DNA of 64,000 nucleotides, from positions 2,914,001 through 2,978,000 of the forward strand of contig JAULSN010000001.1 in the NCBI GenBank assembly GCA_033439765.1, given 5' to 3'. Made by a program: the position numbers and the translations under genes. This DNA is from Lasiosphaeria ovina (Eukaryota > Ascomycota > Sordariomycetes > Sordariales > Lasiosphaeriaceae). The notes under the pieces were generated by a model. That model did not search any database. It saw only the letters and a list, made by a program, of their open reading frames with translations, and had not been told where the DNA came from. Of the stretch, positions 10,811 to 23,223 are shown in pieces; positions within the stretch are counted from its first letter, which is position 1; every line of letters begins with the position of its first letter.

Positions 10811-12292
10811 GCTCTTTTTGTTGTCTTGTCTTTAATTTTTTTTGGTGTCTATCTCTCTAGAATTTTACTCTTATTTTCCCGGAATTTGAAAGTTGCTTGA
10901 CTGTTTTACTTTTTCTGCAGTGAAACTGACACAAAAGGAACGCTTTATTTCCGTACAACTACCTTTGGCGTTTATATATAGCGGCGAATAGGGAAGAAAG
11001 CTGTCATGTCACTATTGCTGGTATCGTTGGTAAAACATTGCATTTATCCTCCTCACCTGCAAGCTATGCCCAGTTGTCATATTTGGGCATGCGGTGGGAT
11101 CAAGATCCCAAGATCCCTCTGCTGCCTGCGCAGAGACGCGCCCGATGTATGGACAAAGAGCAGGTAACCTAATGACAAGGCTGTAACCTTCGGTGTATAT
11201 ATACGATTTTTTTCGGTGTAGTTTCTCAGCCTCCTTACTCTACCCGAGGTACCTTGAAGTCTCAAGGTGCTCGCTCGCCTTAGGCACACCAATGCCCCAC
11301 AACAAAACTTATTTTGTATTGTCGTGCGTGTTCCATTTTGTTTTGGCGACCTTTTTCCCATGTCGCGTTCCTTACTGGCTGCTTTCTTGTTTTCTTAGGG
11401 TTTCACCACCTAGCGGCAGGCCTCAGCGACCAGGCCGGCCGGGCCACCATCTCATCTTTTTTGTGGATGCGTGTTTGGTAAACTAACTGCGTGACGCCAA
11501 AACCGCAACCAAGCCCAAGGTTCTCGCAACTCCAGCGCAATAGCAAGAAGCCCGGCACAAAGGGGAAAGAAACGGAAGTCGCATGATTGGCTTGAAAACG
11601 CCTCATCTCTACCCTATTGGATCGATTCCCAAGCAAACCTGAAGATTTTCAAAGTCTACTACGTTGAAACATGCAATTGGGGAGAGGAAAGATCGCTGTC
11701 GCGGGTTGTGGTTGCGGGCCAAGACCCAGACACGAATGCAACCTCAGCTCGCCATGATTTGCACCCGGCCGGCCATTTGGACCGGGCCCCGCCAAGACGG
11801 TTGCCAGTCCAGGAATGGAAAAGGTGGGCGGATGCAACCTTTTTAACCTTTTTGAGGACGAGCCGGGGCGCCCACCTCTTTATTGCCAGACTAAGCCAGT
11901 CAGACAACCGACAGAGAGACACACTCTGGCGCGCGAAACAGCCAGCATCATGGGTTGCAACCAATGTCTTTAACGCGACAACTGGTGCGTAATAGGCAGT
12001 GTGGTGCGAAGTGAAATACTACCGGGATTGCGCAATTCGTGATCGTCACTCAGCGTCTCGTCCGTTGCAGAAGACGGACGATGGGGGTTCGTTAGATTCT
12101 AATGAGATCGGCGGAAGCAGATGCCGGTTCGCCCGTTCCGGGTTGGCTTCTGGTCAGAGCTACCGTAACTGACTAAGCGATGCGGGAACCCGGGAGGGAG
12201 GATGAGACCGCCGGCTAGGGATAGTATGTACCTATGACGAAATGGGGAGGCGGGGAAAAAGACGGGAGGGGAGTACGGATACGGATGCATAG

Positions 12293-12301
12293 TACGGAGT
12301 A
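12293..12301. repeat. TACGGAGTA dispersed motif, copy 1
   Basis: Exact 9-mer. Other exact copies lie at 16991-16999, 40399-40407 and 47810-47818, all in non-coding DNA. Confidence 0.6.
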
Positions 12302-13859
12302 GGGACTCTTGCAACTGCAAACTATATGCAACGGGCGGTTAATAGGGCCTTCGTTATTACTATACGTGAAGTGGAAGTATTTCGCATGTGTGCTAGGTAG
12401 AGTAAGCGAAAGAGAGGTGGAGAGCAGAAGACGCGAGAAAGGTTCAAAAGAGTTGGCCCGATTAACGTGCTGCAGAAGCAGCTGCTGCTGCTGCTCTTGC
12501 CCAAACGAACGAAGGCCAGCCAGCCACTTGTGGGTTGTGTAGCTTTCTGCGACGTGATTGGTGGCTCGAGGCAACCCCCTCCCCCCATCGATGGCGGACA
12601 TCACACCTTCTTGCAGTTCCTTGCATGGTGTACCTTTCCCCTTGGGATATCCAGGTAACTCCCCGATGTTGTGCTCGCCGAAGTAGCCCGATTAATAGCG
12701 TGGATTCCTGTCTACTCGCCCGAGTTTTAACGAACTACCACGGACAGCACAATGGAAGCATACTGAAGACCCGCTGGGCCTATGAAGAGGTCGAGGTCCC
12801 AACAGGGGCACATGCAAACCGAAGGCATGGAACCGTAGCAATACGGAATAATAGTATTGTCAAAAAGCGCCTAGGCGGCGGGCGAAACTGCTTGTCCGTT
12901 CACCCCCGCCTCAACGAAGCAACAGCGTTGCAAGCCCAATTCGACGCCGAGGGGTCGGACGGCCAGCTCATCAGGTGCAGCTGAGGGGCGAAGCAGAGCC
13001 ACGCGTGAAATCCCGCGCCTGGGATGTTCGCCGTGGCCGTCGTCTACTACATAGCAGGTATGGTGTTCGATCACGGGCCCAGTCGTGTTCCGTTGTTGTA
13101 ACCCCCTAGTGGCCGTTGCAATTCATCCCGATGCGGGCAACGCCGGGTTGCAGCTGCTGATGGAAGAGGCATGCACAGATGCCATATATCTACCTATTCT
13201 TCTCTACTGTGCGGCTTATCGATCCAACCTGGCGCTCCTTGGAACCGGATGCCCGGAAAGCCATCGATCGCGAACCTACTTTAGCTACACGTAAGTATTG
13301 CCTGAGCGAGGTCAGCTGCGGTGGAGACGGACCAAAACAGCTTTGTATTGGAGTACCACTAGTAGTATTTCTGTACAAGGACTGGATACTCCCCAAGGTG
13401 TGTACGGAGTTGAGTGCGGATGTGGGGGAGCAACATCCTGCCCAGCTATCGGCAAGCCTTTCACTAGTTTGCCTGCAATCCCTGGACGGCGATCAACCTT
13501 GTTTGCAGCACACCTCATGCCACCTCTCACGGCTACGTGGACGATGAGATATTCCTACCGGGTTGATCGGGAAGAGTATATGTCAGGTATCTAGGGTATA
13601 TACGGAATACTCGGGCAGAGAGAGACCTAAATCCCTGATGCGAGAAGGGCAGGACTATGCGTAAAACAGGCAGCCATTCCCCGTGTTTCCTCACCACACC
13701 TGTTTGATGACCAAACACTTGGATCCAGAATCTTCGGTCTGCACGCCGTCGTCGTCACTTGTGTGATTGAGCGTGGCCAGACGGGTGTGTGCTGCATTCC
13801 TGTGTGATCTCAGGATTGACCCTCCCAATCCATTTCCATCATGCCTTCCAATGTGGTCT

Positions 13860-13881
13860 CCCCCCCCCCCCCCCCCCCCCC
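13860..13881. repeat. Poly-C run of about 22
   Basis: Uninterrupted cytosine tract in the gene-free block. The exact length may be affected by sequencing. Confidence 0.85.
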
Positions 13882-14306
13882 TTTCTCTCCCGGCAGAGCG
13901 AATAGAGAAAAAGAAGATCGATCATAAAAGAGAAATACTATACGTACATAGATAGTACTACACCCATGCTAATAGCCGATGAAGCGAAAAGTCGATCCTC
14001 GCACGCACGCACGCATGCCATGCCAGGAACATACCCGAACGGGAACCCCTCCTTGGGCCTGAGTGGCTGAACATTACGTGCTGAAGAACGACCTCCCAGA
14101 CAGCCACGGAAACTCTTGGCGTCTATTTTACCCGCATCTCTGTCTATTGCGGACCCAGACGAGCCACCTCTTGCCTGCAAGAGTGTAGGTATCCCGTAGC
14201 CCTTCCTTCTCAACTTCTCCACTGGCCCCGACCAAGTTCACACGAGGTAGAGATACTTCAGTATACAGCGCAAACTGGCAGCACCGGAAAGATGGACGGA
14301 TGGAAT

Positions 14307-14329
14307 GTTACCTAGATACCTCAGGTAAC
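14307..14329. repeat. Short inverted repeat GTTACCT...AGGTAAC
   Basis: Seven-base perfect arms with a nine-base loop. The 11-mer GTTACCTAGAT in it recurs at 17409-17419. Confidence 0.7.
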
Positions 14330-15621
14330 TTAAGGTGCGTTGAGTACCTGCACTGCCTGACTTGGATTCTCTCTCCTTTTGGCCTGTGAGACGGGCTACT
14401 ACCTATGGGGCTATTTTTTCCCCGTTCTGGCGGGACACCAATAAAGCCCACGGTTCGTTCCTATTACGGACACGAAGTTAGTCTCCCGTCTCCTTCCTTC
14501 GCCCACCGCACTTCCCCCGAAAAGCCGGGCGTTGAAACGGGAGCAATTCACAAAACCATCAAACCAAAGGATTTGGTGAGAGGAAAGGGGGAAAACACGG
14601 GGTGATAACCTGGAAAGTTCAGCTGTTTCTTCGACTTGCTCGATTGGACCAATTGGGGCCCTGAAACTTTTCGTGGCTGGCTTGAAACACTCAGGAATAC
14701 ACAGGACACCATCTCTCTCTCACTCTCTCTCTCCACGTTCGGTCCCCTGCCGCCGCCGCCGCCGCTTCCCCCCCCTCCTCACCCCATGTTAGGTGAACCT
14801 GTAACATTGTTGCGGAATAATCCGCAAAATGTTGGTCAGACAAGTGGTTTTGCAATTGGCGGCGGGAGGAGAGACTATGGCTTCAAAAGTTCCGCACATG
14901 AAATAAAACGTAGAAGAGGAGGCACAGAATGTTGTTCCTATTCTTCTTAGTATTAATGTGGGGGATGTCCCGCAGTTCAACTCGCCACCCCAGGTTAAAA
15001 CAGGACTCGAGCTTTCATTTTCCCCATAACGTGCCATGGCCGCAGCCACAACTCCATTTATTAGCTTTGTTCTTGGGAATCGCGGGGGATGGGAGGGAGC
15101 AGCAGCAGCAGTTCATGTATGTAATGTAGGTAACCGAGCTTTTCGTTCCCACCTCCGCATAATACACCCATCTATTACTCTTTTGCCTTTGGGGAAACAT
15201 GATGCGACTTTGCTATATAAATGTATGCACACTACAGTACAGTACCTCTCGGGGCGGGCTCGGCAAAGGGAGGTGAGGCAAGTGACCTGCATTTTACCAT
15301 CTGCCAAGGTGGAACTTGTATCGATACATTTTCTCCACTATTCGACTCTGGGCACTCCCAGTAGATGTTATCTCTACCGGGTTCTCTCAGCGCCAGAAAC
15401 AGCTGGCCGGAATTTTTTTTTGGTTTGTAAGTCTTGTTGAGTCCAATTTGCTACTAAGCCCATTCCCTTGCTTGGAAATGCAAAACCTAAGGGATATTGG
15501 CGGCGAGACTCCGTAATACACTATAGTACCTTGGCAGCTTTGAAAGCATGTCATGACCCATTTCAGGTTAGACCGTACCTGGTATCCCGTACTCGCTCAC
15601 CTGCCCCGGGAAGGTGAGGGG

Positions 15622-15646
15622 TCACACACACACACACACACACACA
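15622..15646. repeat. (CA)n microsatellite
   Basis: About twelve CA units, non-coding. Confidence 0.9.
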
Positions 15647-15889
15647 AATGTGTGGAGGGGCAGCACGATGCCGCCCAGTATTGGAAAGGGAGGTCCACAT
15701 CGGAAGGGAATTCCCATTGCAGAAACATCCCGGGCCCTAGCAGTAGAACCCGGAGCTGCAAGATTCCAAGACACGCAGCGGCAGCAGCTCAACCGCGCGC
15801 AGCTTGCTTGATTGCTGCCCTTTCTCTCTTTTTTCCCCTTGAACCCGGAAACCCAACAGAGGGGGAAAAACACGAGGCAAAGGCGGTGG

Positions 15890-15912
15890 GCAGTGCAGTG
15901 CAGTGCAGTGCA
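15890..15912. repeat. (GCAGT)n pentanucleotide repeat
   Basis: Four to five GCAGT units, non-coding. Confidence 0.85.
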
Positions 15913-16990
15913 AGTGTAGTGGAGTGTGCACTGGTGCAATGCAAATTCCTTCCTACCTATGCCATTGCATCATTAATTGGATCGCCGGGCAGGGCGAAAC
16001 CACGAGACTCATACCTAACTCCCGCCCCTACTTCCGTACCTTACCTGATATTCACCTAAGCTGTGAAGAGAGAGAAAACTTGACGAGCTGCAATCCAATT
16101 GGGTGGCACGTCCTCCGAAAGACAGCCAGTCAGCAGGTTTCGGCCAAGTCCATCACAGCAAGCCACACAACACAACCCGCAACCCCATTCGGGCAAGGGA
16201 CATACACGATGGAAGAGGCCTTATGGACGGTAGGGGGGGCTGGCTGGCTGGCAAACAGAAACAACTGAGGCCAATGGAAAAGGGCATGTACCGCAATGCA
16301 TCCGTGATTATGTTGTGCATGTCTGTCTCCCCTTATAGAAAACTAAGGTAACGATGTCGTAGTTCTGGGTAGGTTTTTTGTACGGCCAAGGAGATTCTCG
16401 AGTTGCCTGTTTTGCCCCATGCATTCGTACATACATGCTACTCCAGTGCCATAACGTTGAAGGACGTACTTGGTGGGGTACCTAGGTAGTCGGGCTTTTG
16501 ATTCCTTCCATCTTCCATCTTCCAGGTTCCCCCACCTTCACCGCCGTTGGCTCATCATTCGTCAGCGTGGCCAGCCAAATAAAGTTGTATTTTTCTCAGT
16601 TCACGCTCGGAGCAACAACCTACGGATCGGCGGCGGGCGTGGCTTGCGGCAGTGGGTGTGGGCAACCCTAGCCTGGCACCAATTGGGAGCTTCTCCGAAT
16701 CCAAGGAAACGAACGGGGAAGAAGGGTTGTTTTAGTTTGTTGCTACTCATCAAGAGAGCCATCAAATGAGCGTGCAGTTCCTGACGTTCCTAGGGGAGGC
16801 CCCCGTTAAAGAACAACCTACACTAGGTTGGGAATGGGGCTGGCTGGCTGACTGCTATGCTTCGGCCCCCAGGCTGGGATTTGAAGATGGTAAGGCTGAT
16901 CCGATCCACCTCGCTGGTGACACGATGGGATGGGGCATGGCATGGGAAATTGTGAGTGGGAGAGAGAGGCGACTGGGCGGCGGATTACAG

Positions 16991-16999
16991 TACGGAGTA
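16991..16999. repeat. TACGGAGTA dispersed motif, copy 2
   Basis: Exact 9-mer in the gene-free block. Confidence 0.6.
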
Positions 17000-17371
17000 C
17001 CACTCGCTTTATTACATCGGGTTTTAACTTGCGGCGCCGATGAACTCACTCCCGCCGTCTCTCCTCACTGCCTCGCCTGCCTGGCCTTTCGTCCAATATG
17101 TTTTGCTCATGTTGGTTTTAGTTATTTTAGTCCTTTTTAGAGGCGGTTCGGAATCAAGGAACCGTAGCGAAACGAGAAGCGCAACTTCTTCCAGGGGCCC
17201 CTGGGCTCTTGGTGAGTCTCACATGCAGCAAGGTGAGGACCGTGAGGTAACTCGGGGTGTGCAATCCGTCAGGTAAGAATATTTTATCATGTTACGGCCG
17301 CCGCCCGTTGCTTCCTGTCAAACCTACCCAGGTAGAGCTCCCCGTTCGACTTTCTCGCGCTGAGTCCCGCA

Positions 17372-17417
17372 CTAGGTAACTAAAGTACCGTTTGTACGCA
17401 GTACATTAGTTACCTAG
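17372..17417. repeat. 12-bp perfect inverted repeat with 22-nt spacer
   Basis: The arms are CTAGGTAACTAA (17372-17383) and TTAGTTACCTAG (17406-17417). The spacer contains three GTAC tetramers. Two of them could extend a hairpin tip. Confidence 0.8.
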
Positions 17418-17426
17418 ATGGGTAAC

Positions 17427-17452
17427 GTTGTTGTTGTTGTTGTTGTTGTTGT
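17427..17452. repeat. (GTT)n microsatellite
   Basis: About eight GTT units starting 10 bases after the 12-bp inverted repeat. Confidence 0.9.
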
Positions 17453-17633
17453 CTGCGTTTAATCATCCTCCACTGCACTCAACAGGCAAATCAGGGCACC
17501 TTAACAGCAGTCGGGCCTTCCCCAGGCACACACGCACGCGCAGCGCAGACCGACAAGAGAGAGCCGCTGGCTGTCAGGTAAGCGACAAATATTTCGGGTT
17601 TGACCGCCTCTTTCCGCCCACTAGGTTGGCTCT

Positions 17634-17636
<3 letters not shown>

Positions 17637-17670
<34 letters not shown>

Positions 17671-17706
17671 GTGTGCGTGTGTGTGCGCGTGCGTGCGTGT
17701 GTGTGT
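17637..17706. repeat. (GT)n/(GC) microsatellite, 70 bp
   Basis: Alternating purine-pyrimidine tract of GT units interrupted by GC steps. Such tracts can adopt Z-DNA. It is the longest simple repeat in the window. Confidence 0.95.
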
Positions 17707-20317
17707 CAGTGACCATTACGCGCGCACCTGGCCTCGTTGAAGAAATGCCGTGTCACCACCCCCTTCAGCGCCGCCGCACCGCCCCGTCGGCAGCTGGTCG
17801 GTCAGGTCAGGTTGGGGCTACAGATGCAAGATGCAAAGGCAACGAGGCGAACCTGTGCCGTTCTTTTCCTGAGGACCGACGGACACCCTCTACGCAGTAC
17901 CTTACTTTGGTCACTGAGGCGTGCGTACTCACACACAACCCTATAAATGCTTGCCTGGCAGGTGCTGCCCGCTGTTTTACTCATATGCCTCTTGGGGAGC
18001 GGCATCACGCATATTGTTATAACTATATGTAAGAGTGTGCCTGGTGATGCCAACTAAGGTAAGAACTTTTTTGCTGCCCAGATACCCCGGATTCGCGCGG
18101 CCTCCTTTACAGCCGAGAAATCGTTGCTCTGGGAATCAGAGCTGTGTTGTTGAACAGGCACTGGGGAGAATTGGGGCGTGGGGACTGGAGGGGTCAGGTG
18201 CCAAGATGATCGGCCCAGGATCCGAGACCCGACATGATCAGAGACAATTTGGGAGCTCTCTCTCTGTCACTCTGTCTGTTTGGGGCATATTTGACGAAGT
18301 CGGTCTTGGTTTGGAAAGTAGCGGCCGCAACAGAGAATGAAAAGTATCAGTACGCAACTGCCAGACATGGAGGGCGGCTCCGCCCCCGGCGTCCGTGTCC
18401 GTACTCTTTCTTACAGGAATTACGAGCCAATCCATCGAGCCGGGTTTTGGTTCCTAGAGTTTCGGGCATGTGTATTATTGTTTGCTGACTTGCTAAATAA
18501 TACGAAAAAAGGCAGTGAGTGAGACGGGCGCCGTGATCTTCCTGCTTCTGGAAGCGAGCTGCGCTTGCATTGCTGGCCAAGAAAACCCAGTGTTCGACGC
18601 CTCGACGCGGGCTTGCCGAACATGCTTGACGCAAATCTTCCCACCAGGCGCACACATCAGACGTCAGTCATGCAAGCTACCGTCCAGCTGGGCAACGCCC
18701 AAGCCGGTACTTTCAGCTACATTCCGGATTTGCCTTAATACCTACCAGATATACGTCTGGCTTGAGCAAAGGCAGAGGTTTCAGTAGCTCTCAGCCTAGA
18801 AATGCGGGATGCATCTCAATTTCTCGGGCCTCTCTGTCTCTCTGCAGACTCAATAGAGGAGACGACCTTGCTTATTACTTTGCAAGTACTTAGTAATCTT
18901 TTGCTGGTTTAGGTTGGGCTCAAAGTCTGGGGCTTCATGGGGGGCACAAATCGGTAACCCATCCGCGAATCAGGTACAGGCCAGGAGCTCTGGCCAAGGG
19001 AGAAATTTGGAGAAGTGTGATACGTAGAAAGATGCGACGGCCGCGGAAGTCCGACCGCCTGGGCCCGGAAAGAAATCTCAAACAACACTGCAAGGAGGAG
19101 CACATCGCCATTTTCCCAAATGCCCAGCACATCTTACCTACACAGTGCCCGGCGCCCAGTGCCCTAGCAAACTTGACCAGGCAGGGCAAAATGCAGGGCG
19201 GGCCGGCGGTGGCGGTGGGGGGAAGGGATGCTTGCTCGCCTGCCTGGTCCGTGACCTCATCCCATACCAGACTTGATTCTTCACTGGCTGTGTTTCACAG
19301 TATGGATGTATTTTGACGTATAATGTTTCTCTCCATGTTTGCATAAAGCGGCCTACCTAATTTGACATGCCATCTCGCCAGACTTTCTGGCGAAGAGGTC
19401 CACCACTCGAGGATTCAATGTGTCGAGGCGTGACGTTTAAGCCATCCCATCAGACTTCATCCCACTATGGATGTGGCACCTGCCAGAAAGGAACAAGACC
19501 ATCCGTAGAGGGAAATCGGCAGACAAGAAGCGAGCGCCACACTCGATCGTTCTCAGCACCACCCACCACCCATCGGCCCCTCCCCTCCAGACCCAAATTA
19601 ATAACCCACATTTTGGCTCGGTTCTAAACCACCTCGCTACAGCCAGCAGCCACCACAAGCCCCAATCTCCGCAATAAACTGTCTCATCGAGGTGAAGTGC
19701 TGCATTCAACGTCCTTGATGAGCGGCCAACTGTCCGAGCTATAGACTGATATGGCTCAACTGGGACAAACAACAGCGGGTTCGATGTGAAATGGACGGCC
19801 TGCCTAAAGAGCGAGCATTCTAGTAGTTTGTGGATTTGGGGGAGCGTGGTGAGTGAGTCCAGAAATACAGAACTGCATGCAGGTGGTGGAAAAGTTAATT
19901 GATTACGGAATATCACTCTACAACCTAGAGGAGACTTGGTGCATGGCCCCATAAATTCCCTTGCCGGTGATTCATCTTCATCACGAGGGCGCAGCAAGGA
20001 GAATGGGAAAAGAATATGGTTTGTAGAAACTGCCCAAGTACAGTACTAGGGTAAGTCGAATTGACTTGCCTGGCGCCCTTTTAGCGAAAAGCATGGAAGT
20101 TTGAACTTGCCCGAGTCAAGTTGACAATGAACGGCAGTCTGGAGAACAAGACTTGCAAGCCACCTGCCCAGCACTGGAAGGTATCCATCCCAATAATTCC
20201 AAAACCCCGTCCGAAACTGACATGTCGCCCTCCGGCAACTACGCTACGCTGTAGACTGTATACGCCGCACTGCGTTGAAATGGCAGTTGGAGTTGCGTTA
20301 CGGTTACTCAGCCAAGT

Positions 20318-20340
20318 TCTAGGTCAACCATAGACCTAGA
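20318..20340. repeat. 8-bp perfect hairpin TCTAGGTC/GACCTAGA
   Basis: Eight-base arms with a seven-base loop, non-coding. It shares the CTAGGT core with the repeats at 14307 and 17372. Confidence 0.7.
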
Positions 20341-23223
20341 TTAGGTTACCCTCCACCCAACGAGCCCACCGACCCATGGAAGATGCGGGCAGAAACTTAA
20401 CCGAAAAGCTGCCAGTCATCCCGTGATCTCGTCGTTACGCCACACGCCAACATGATTCTTTTTTTGCCCTCTTCAATTGTTCTGCGCGCATCTCTTCACG
20501 GGCACCCTCTCACGTACGGTATGCACATAATCCATACCCCAAGGCGGTTTATTGCCGTTTGGCGCTCGGCGCAAGTGCGCAGCAGCCGCCCGGATCCCGC
20601 AAGCGAGTGGAGCGGAGGCCCGAAGGGTTGGTGAGTGGTGGTGGACCCCACCCTTTCGGTAAGGGTCCAATGGGCGCCAGAGACGTGCGTTTTTGAGGTG
20701 GGGCGGACGGACTGTCAACGCCTCAACAGGCCAGGCCTAGCCAGGCCAGGCAAAAAAAGAGAGCCCTGCCCGCCCAATACAGCGTAGCGCTGGGTAACGT
20801 AAGAGCGATGAGCGAGAGAGAGACAGAGCTCCCCTCCACGAGACAGAAACTTCAGTAACCGGCTTGATTCCCACTCAATTGGTCGCCAGGGTTGAGCCTG
20901 CAGAAGGCTCTTGGGAATGCCAGCGCGCAATCAGTGGTGAGTCAGTCGGATTGTTGTCATTTCATCATTCTCACTGTCCTCGAGCCATGAGTCCTTTGGG
21001 TTGCCTTGGAGACAGCACCGATCAGGCGAGGGCCGAACGCGGGTGAATAAGAGGTGGAGCTGCGACCCGCTAGTTGGTGGACTGTGGAGAGCGGCCATCT
21101 GCCAGCTGCCTGTGTGTGCTGATCCGAAGGGTCCAGGGAGCTCTCCAGATGGGTGGGCCGTTCGAGATCCCATCACAACCCACCAATGGCCGAGGACAAG
21201 AAGCAGAATGGAAGAAAAAAGAAAAAGTCGACCAACAAAATACGTGGGTGCGTCGGTAAACGGAAGATAGAAAAGATAAATCGCCACAAACTGCACTTCT
21301 GTCCTTGTTCTTGCGCCGGCCAACTCTCTCAAATCCTGATAGAATGGCTCGCTCGTAACAGGTGGTTAACCGCATCTTTGTCCTTTGACACAATGCCCGT
21401 TATCCCACCTCCAGCAACGGGGCCCTGGCTTTGGACGAGCCTCGGGACCCAACCGGCCTTGGAACGTGGGCGGACAGATGCTGGAGTCACATCCACATGG
21501 GAATTTGGGAGCTCTTTGAGCCACGTCGAGAAGGAAAGAAGCCATGGGATTCCATGGCTACCTGGGAGTGTTTTACTCTTCTTGGCTCTGCCCTGATTGT
21601 TTTTTTATTGTATCAAGTTCCATGTTCTTTTGTATTTCATTCTGCACCTCAAACCTCACGGCCAGATCGAATTTCCCTCCTGGCCACAAAGGTATCCGTA
21701 CCTTAGTCAAGGCAGATGTTAGTTAGTTCGCACGACAAGCAAGAAGCCAAGGCTTTTAGTTCGGGTTTTTTCTTCACTGCGTTCTTCTGCAAGCTCCCCG
21801 TTCCGTTGAAGATTCGGCCGATGCAGCGACATCCATGCTTGGGGCCGTTCGAGTGACGACTTGCCCTGGTAGGTCATAATTGTGTACCTGTACATGCAAG
21901 CCGCTGCTGCTCACCCGCAATCCCTGGCCCCTGTCGGGCACGAGAAAGTAACTTGCCCTTTGACGGGAGGTGCCCGCTCTGGAACTGGTACCTGGCGGTA
22001 CCGTGCCAACACTGGCTCACCACCCCGGCCCCAACTCTTCAGGGCCAGTCAAAACCTTCTTTTTGCCCTGCGGCACCCACCGCACCCACCGTCCCACACT
22101 GGGACTGTGGGACAAAGCTGGTGGGCTTAGCGTAGCACCGACAAAGCCAAAGTACCAGAGGTACCCCGACCCCATCGGGACGTCTTTCTGCAACCCACTC
22201 CGCCAGCCCGCCCTCCACTCCCTGGGCTGGGACCGCTGCTGCTCGTGCTGTCGCCCTCGGTGCCTCTCGTGTGCCTCTCTTGTCTCTCCTCCACTCGGCC
22301 CTGCTTGCTTTCTCTCGTGCTTGCTTCTCTTTTTCTCGATCCCAGAGGTACCTTGGGGGTGACGACTTTGTGTTTCCTTTTGGGACGTCTCTCGTTTCCC
22401 CCTCTCTCAACTTTCACACAGTCACCGCCTCTGACTTAGGTTCGTTGCTTGCTTTTGCGGCTTCTTGTTCCGACCACCGCAGCCAGCGCAACACCACCCG
22501 GGCCCGCCCCAACGTCCAACCTGCTCGTGCTGCTGATTCTGCCTGCCACCTCCCTTTGACAGCAACAACAATAACAACAACCTTTCCCCTTGCAAACCTA
22601 CCACCGCCGCTCGGCTGGCTGACTCACATGCTGTCGAGCTGCGGAGTCGGGAGAATAAAGGCGACGGATTGAGGGTTTTGGGAAAAAGGCTGGCACCGAG
22701 CAATAAACTTCGGTTCTCTCTGCATCCCTTCCGCTCCACCACGGATGGGAAGCGAGAGGGGGACAAGGGGAAATAACAAACTCTCTGGGTTTTACTTCCA
22801 ACGAGTCTCAGCTTGTCGTGAACAAGCCCTTCGGAGAAAGGTGCAGCTTTGGATATACCTTGTTGCTCAACCACGAGAGACGTTACCGTCGAGACCCCTT
22901 GCTAGCGAACACTCTCCGTCTTGCCGAAACTGGATATCTTCAGCGCCGACGTTGAGGAAGCTTGACCCCCAAACCTCTAACACCGACGCAATAAAGGCGG
23001 CTAGGCGAAATCCTCTCGGCAACAAGAGCTAGACTGAGAGTGAGAGAGAGAGGGTCTTATTGGCTCGACCTGCACTCTTCGTTAGCTGCCAACAACAATA
23101 AGCACGCAGAGTCTGGACACAGCACGAGGGAGACAAGAAGAGAACGTGCGAGGGAGAGAGTGCGAGCAAATCGCGGGGAGGAGGGGCGAACAATAGGGAT
23201 ACGCAACTGCCCGTCCCGCCAAG

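Larger units (their letters stand above)
9287..23223. other. 13.9 kb gene-free block
   Basis: I find no credible protein gene on either strand. The longest frames (168 aa at 15553-16059, 186 aa at 19437-19997) show no domain, signal or codon pattern of a real gene. Base composition is mixed and not AT-rich, and there are no transposase, reverse transcriptase or long terminal repeat signatures, so this does not look like RIP-mutated mobile DNA. It holds a tRNA-Leu-like sequence near 10.7 kb, several microsatellites and short hairpins, listed separately. The last 1.5-2 kb, very CT-rich (about 22200-22450), probably contains the promoter and 5' leader of the ELL gene. Confidence 0.6.

Noticed and set aside
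15553..16059. 168-codon plus-strand frame in the gene-free block
   Set aside because: It crosses a (CA)n microsatellite and a GCAGT repeat and has no protein-like conservation pattern.
19437..19997. 186-codon minus-strand frame in the gene-free block
   Set aside because: Its composition is random-looking and there is no domain, signal peptide or supporting splice context.
9287..23223. RIP-mutated transposon graveyard
   Set aside because: The block is not AT-rich, and I see no TA-rich tracts, transposase or reverse transcriptase remnants or terminal repeats.
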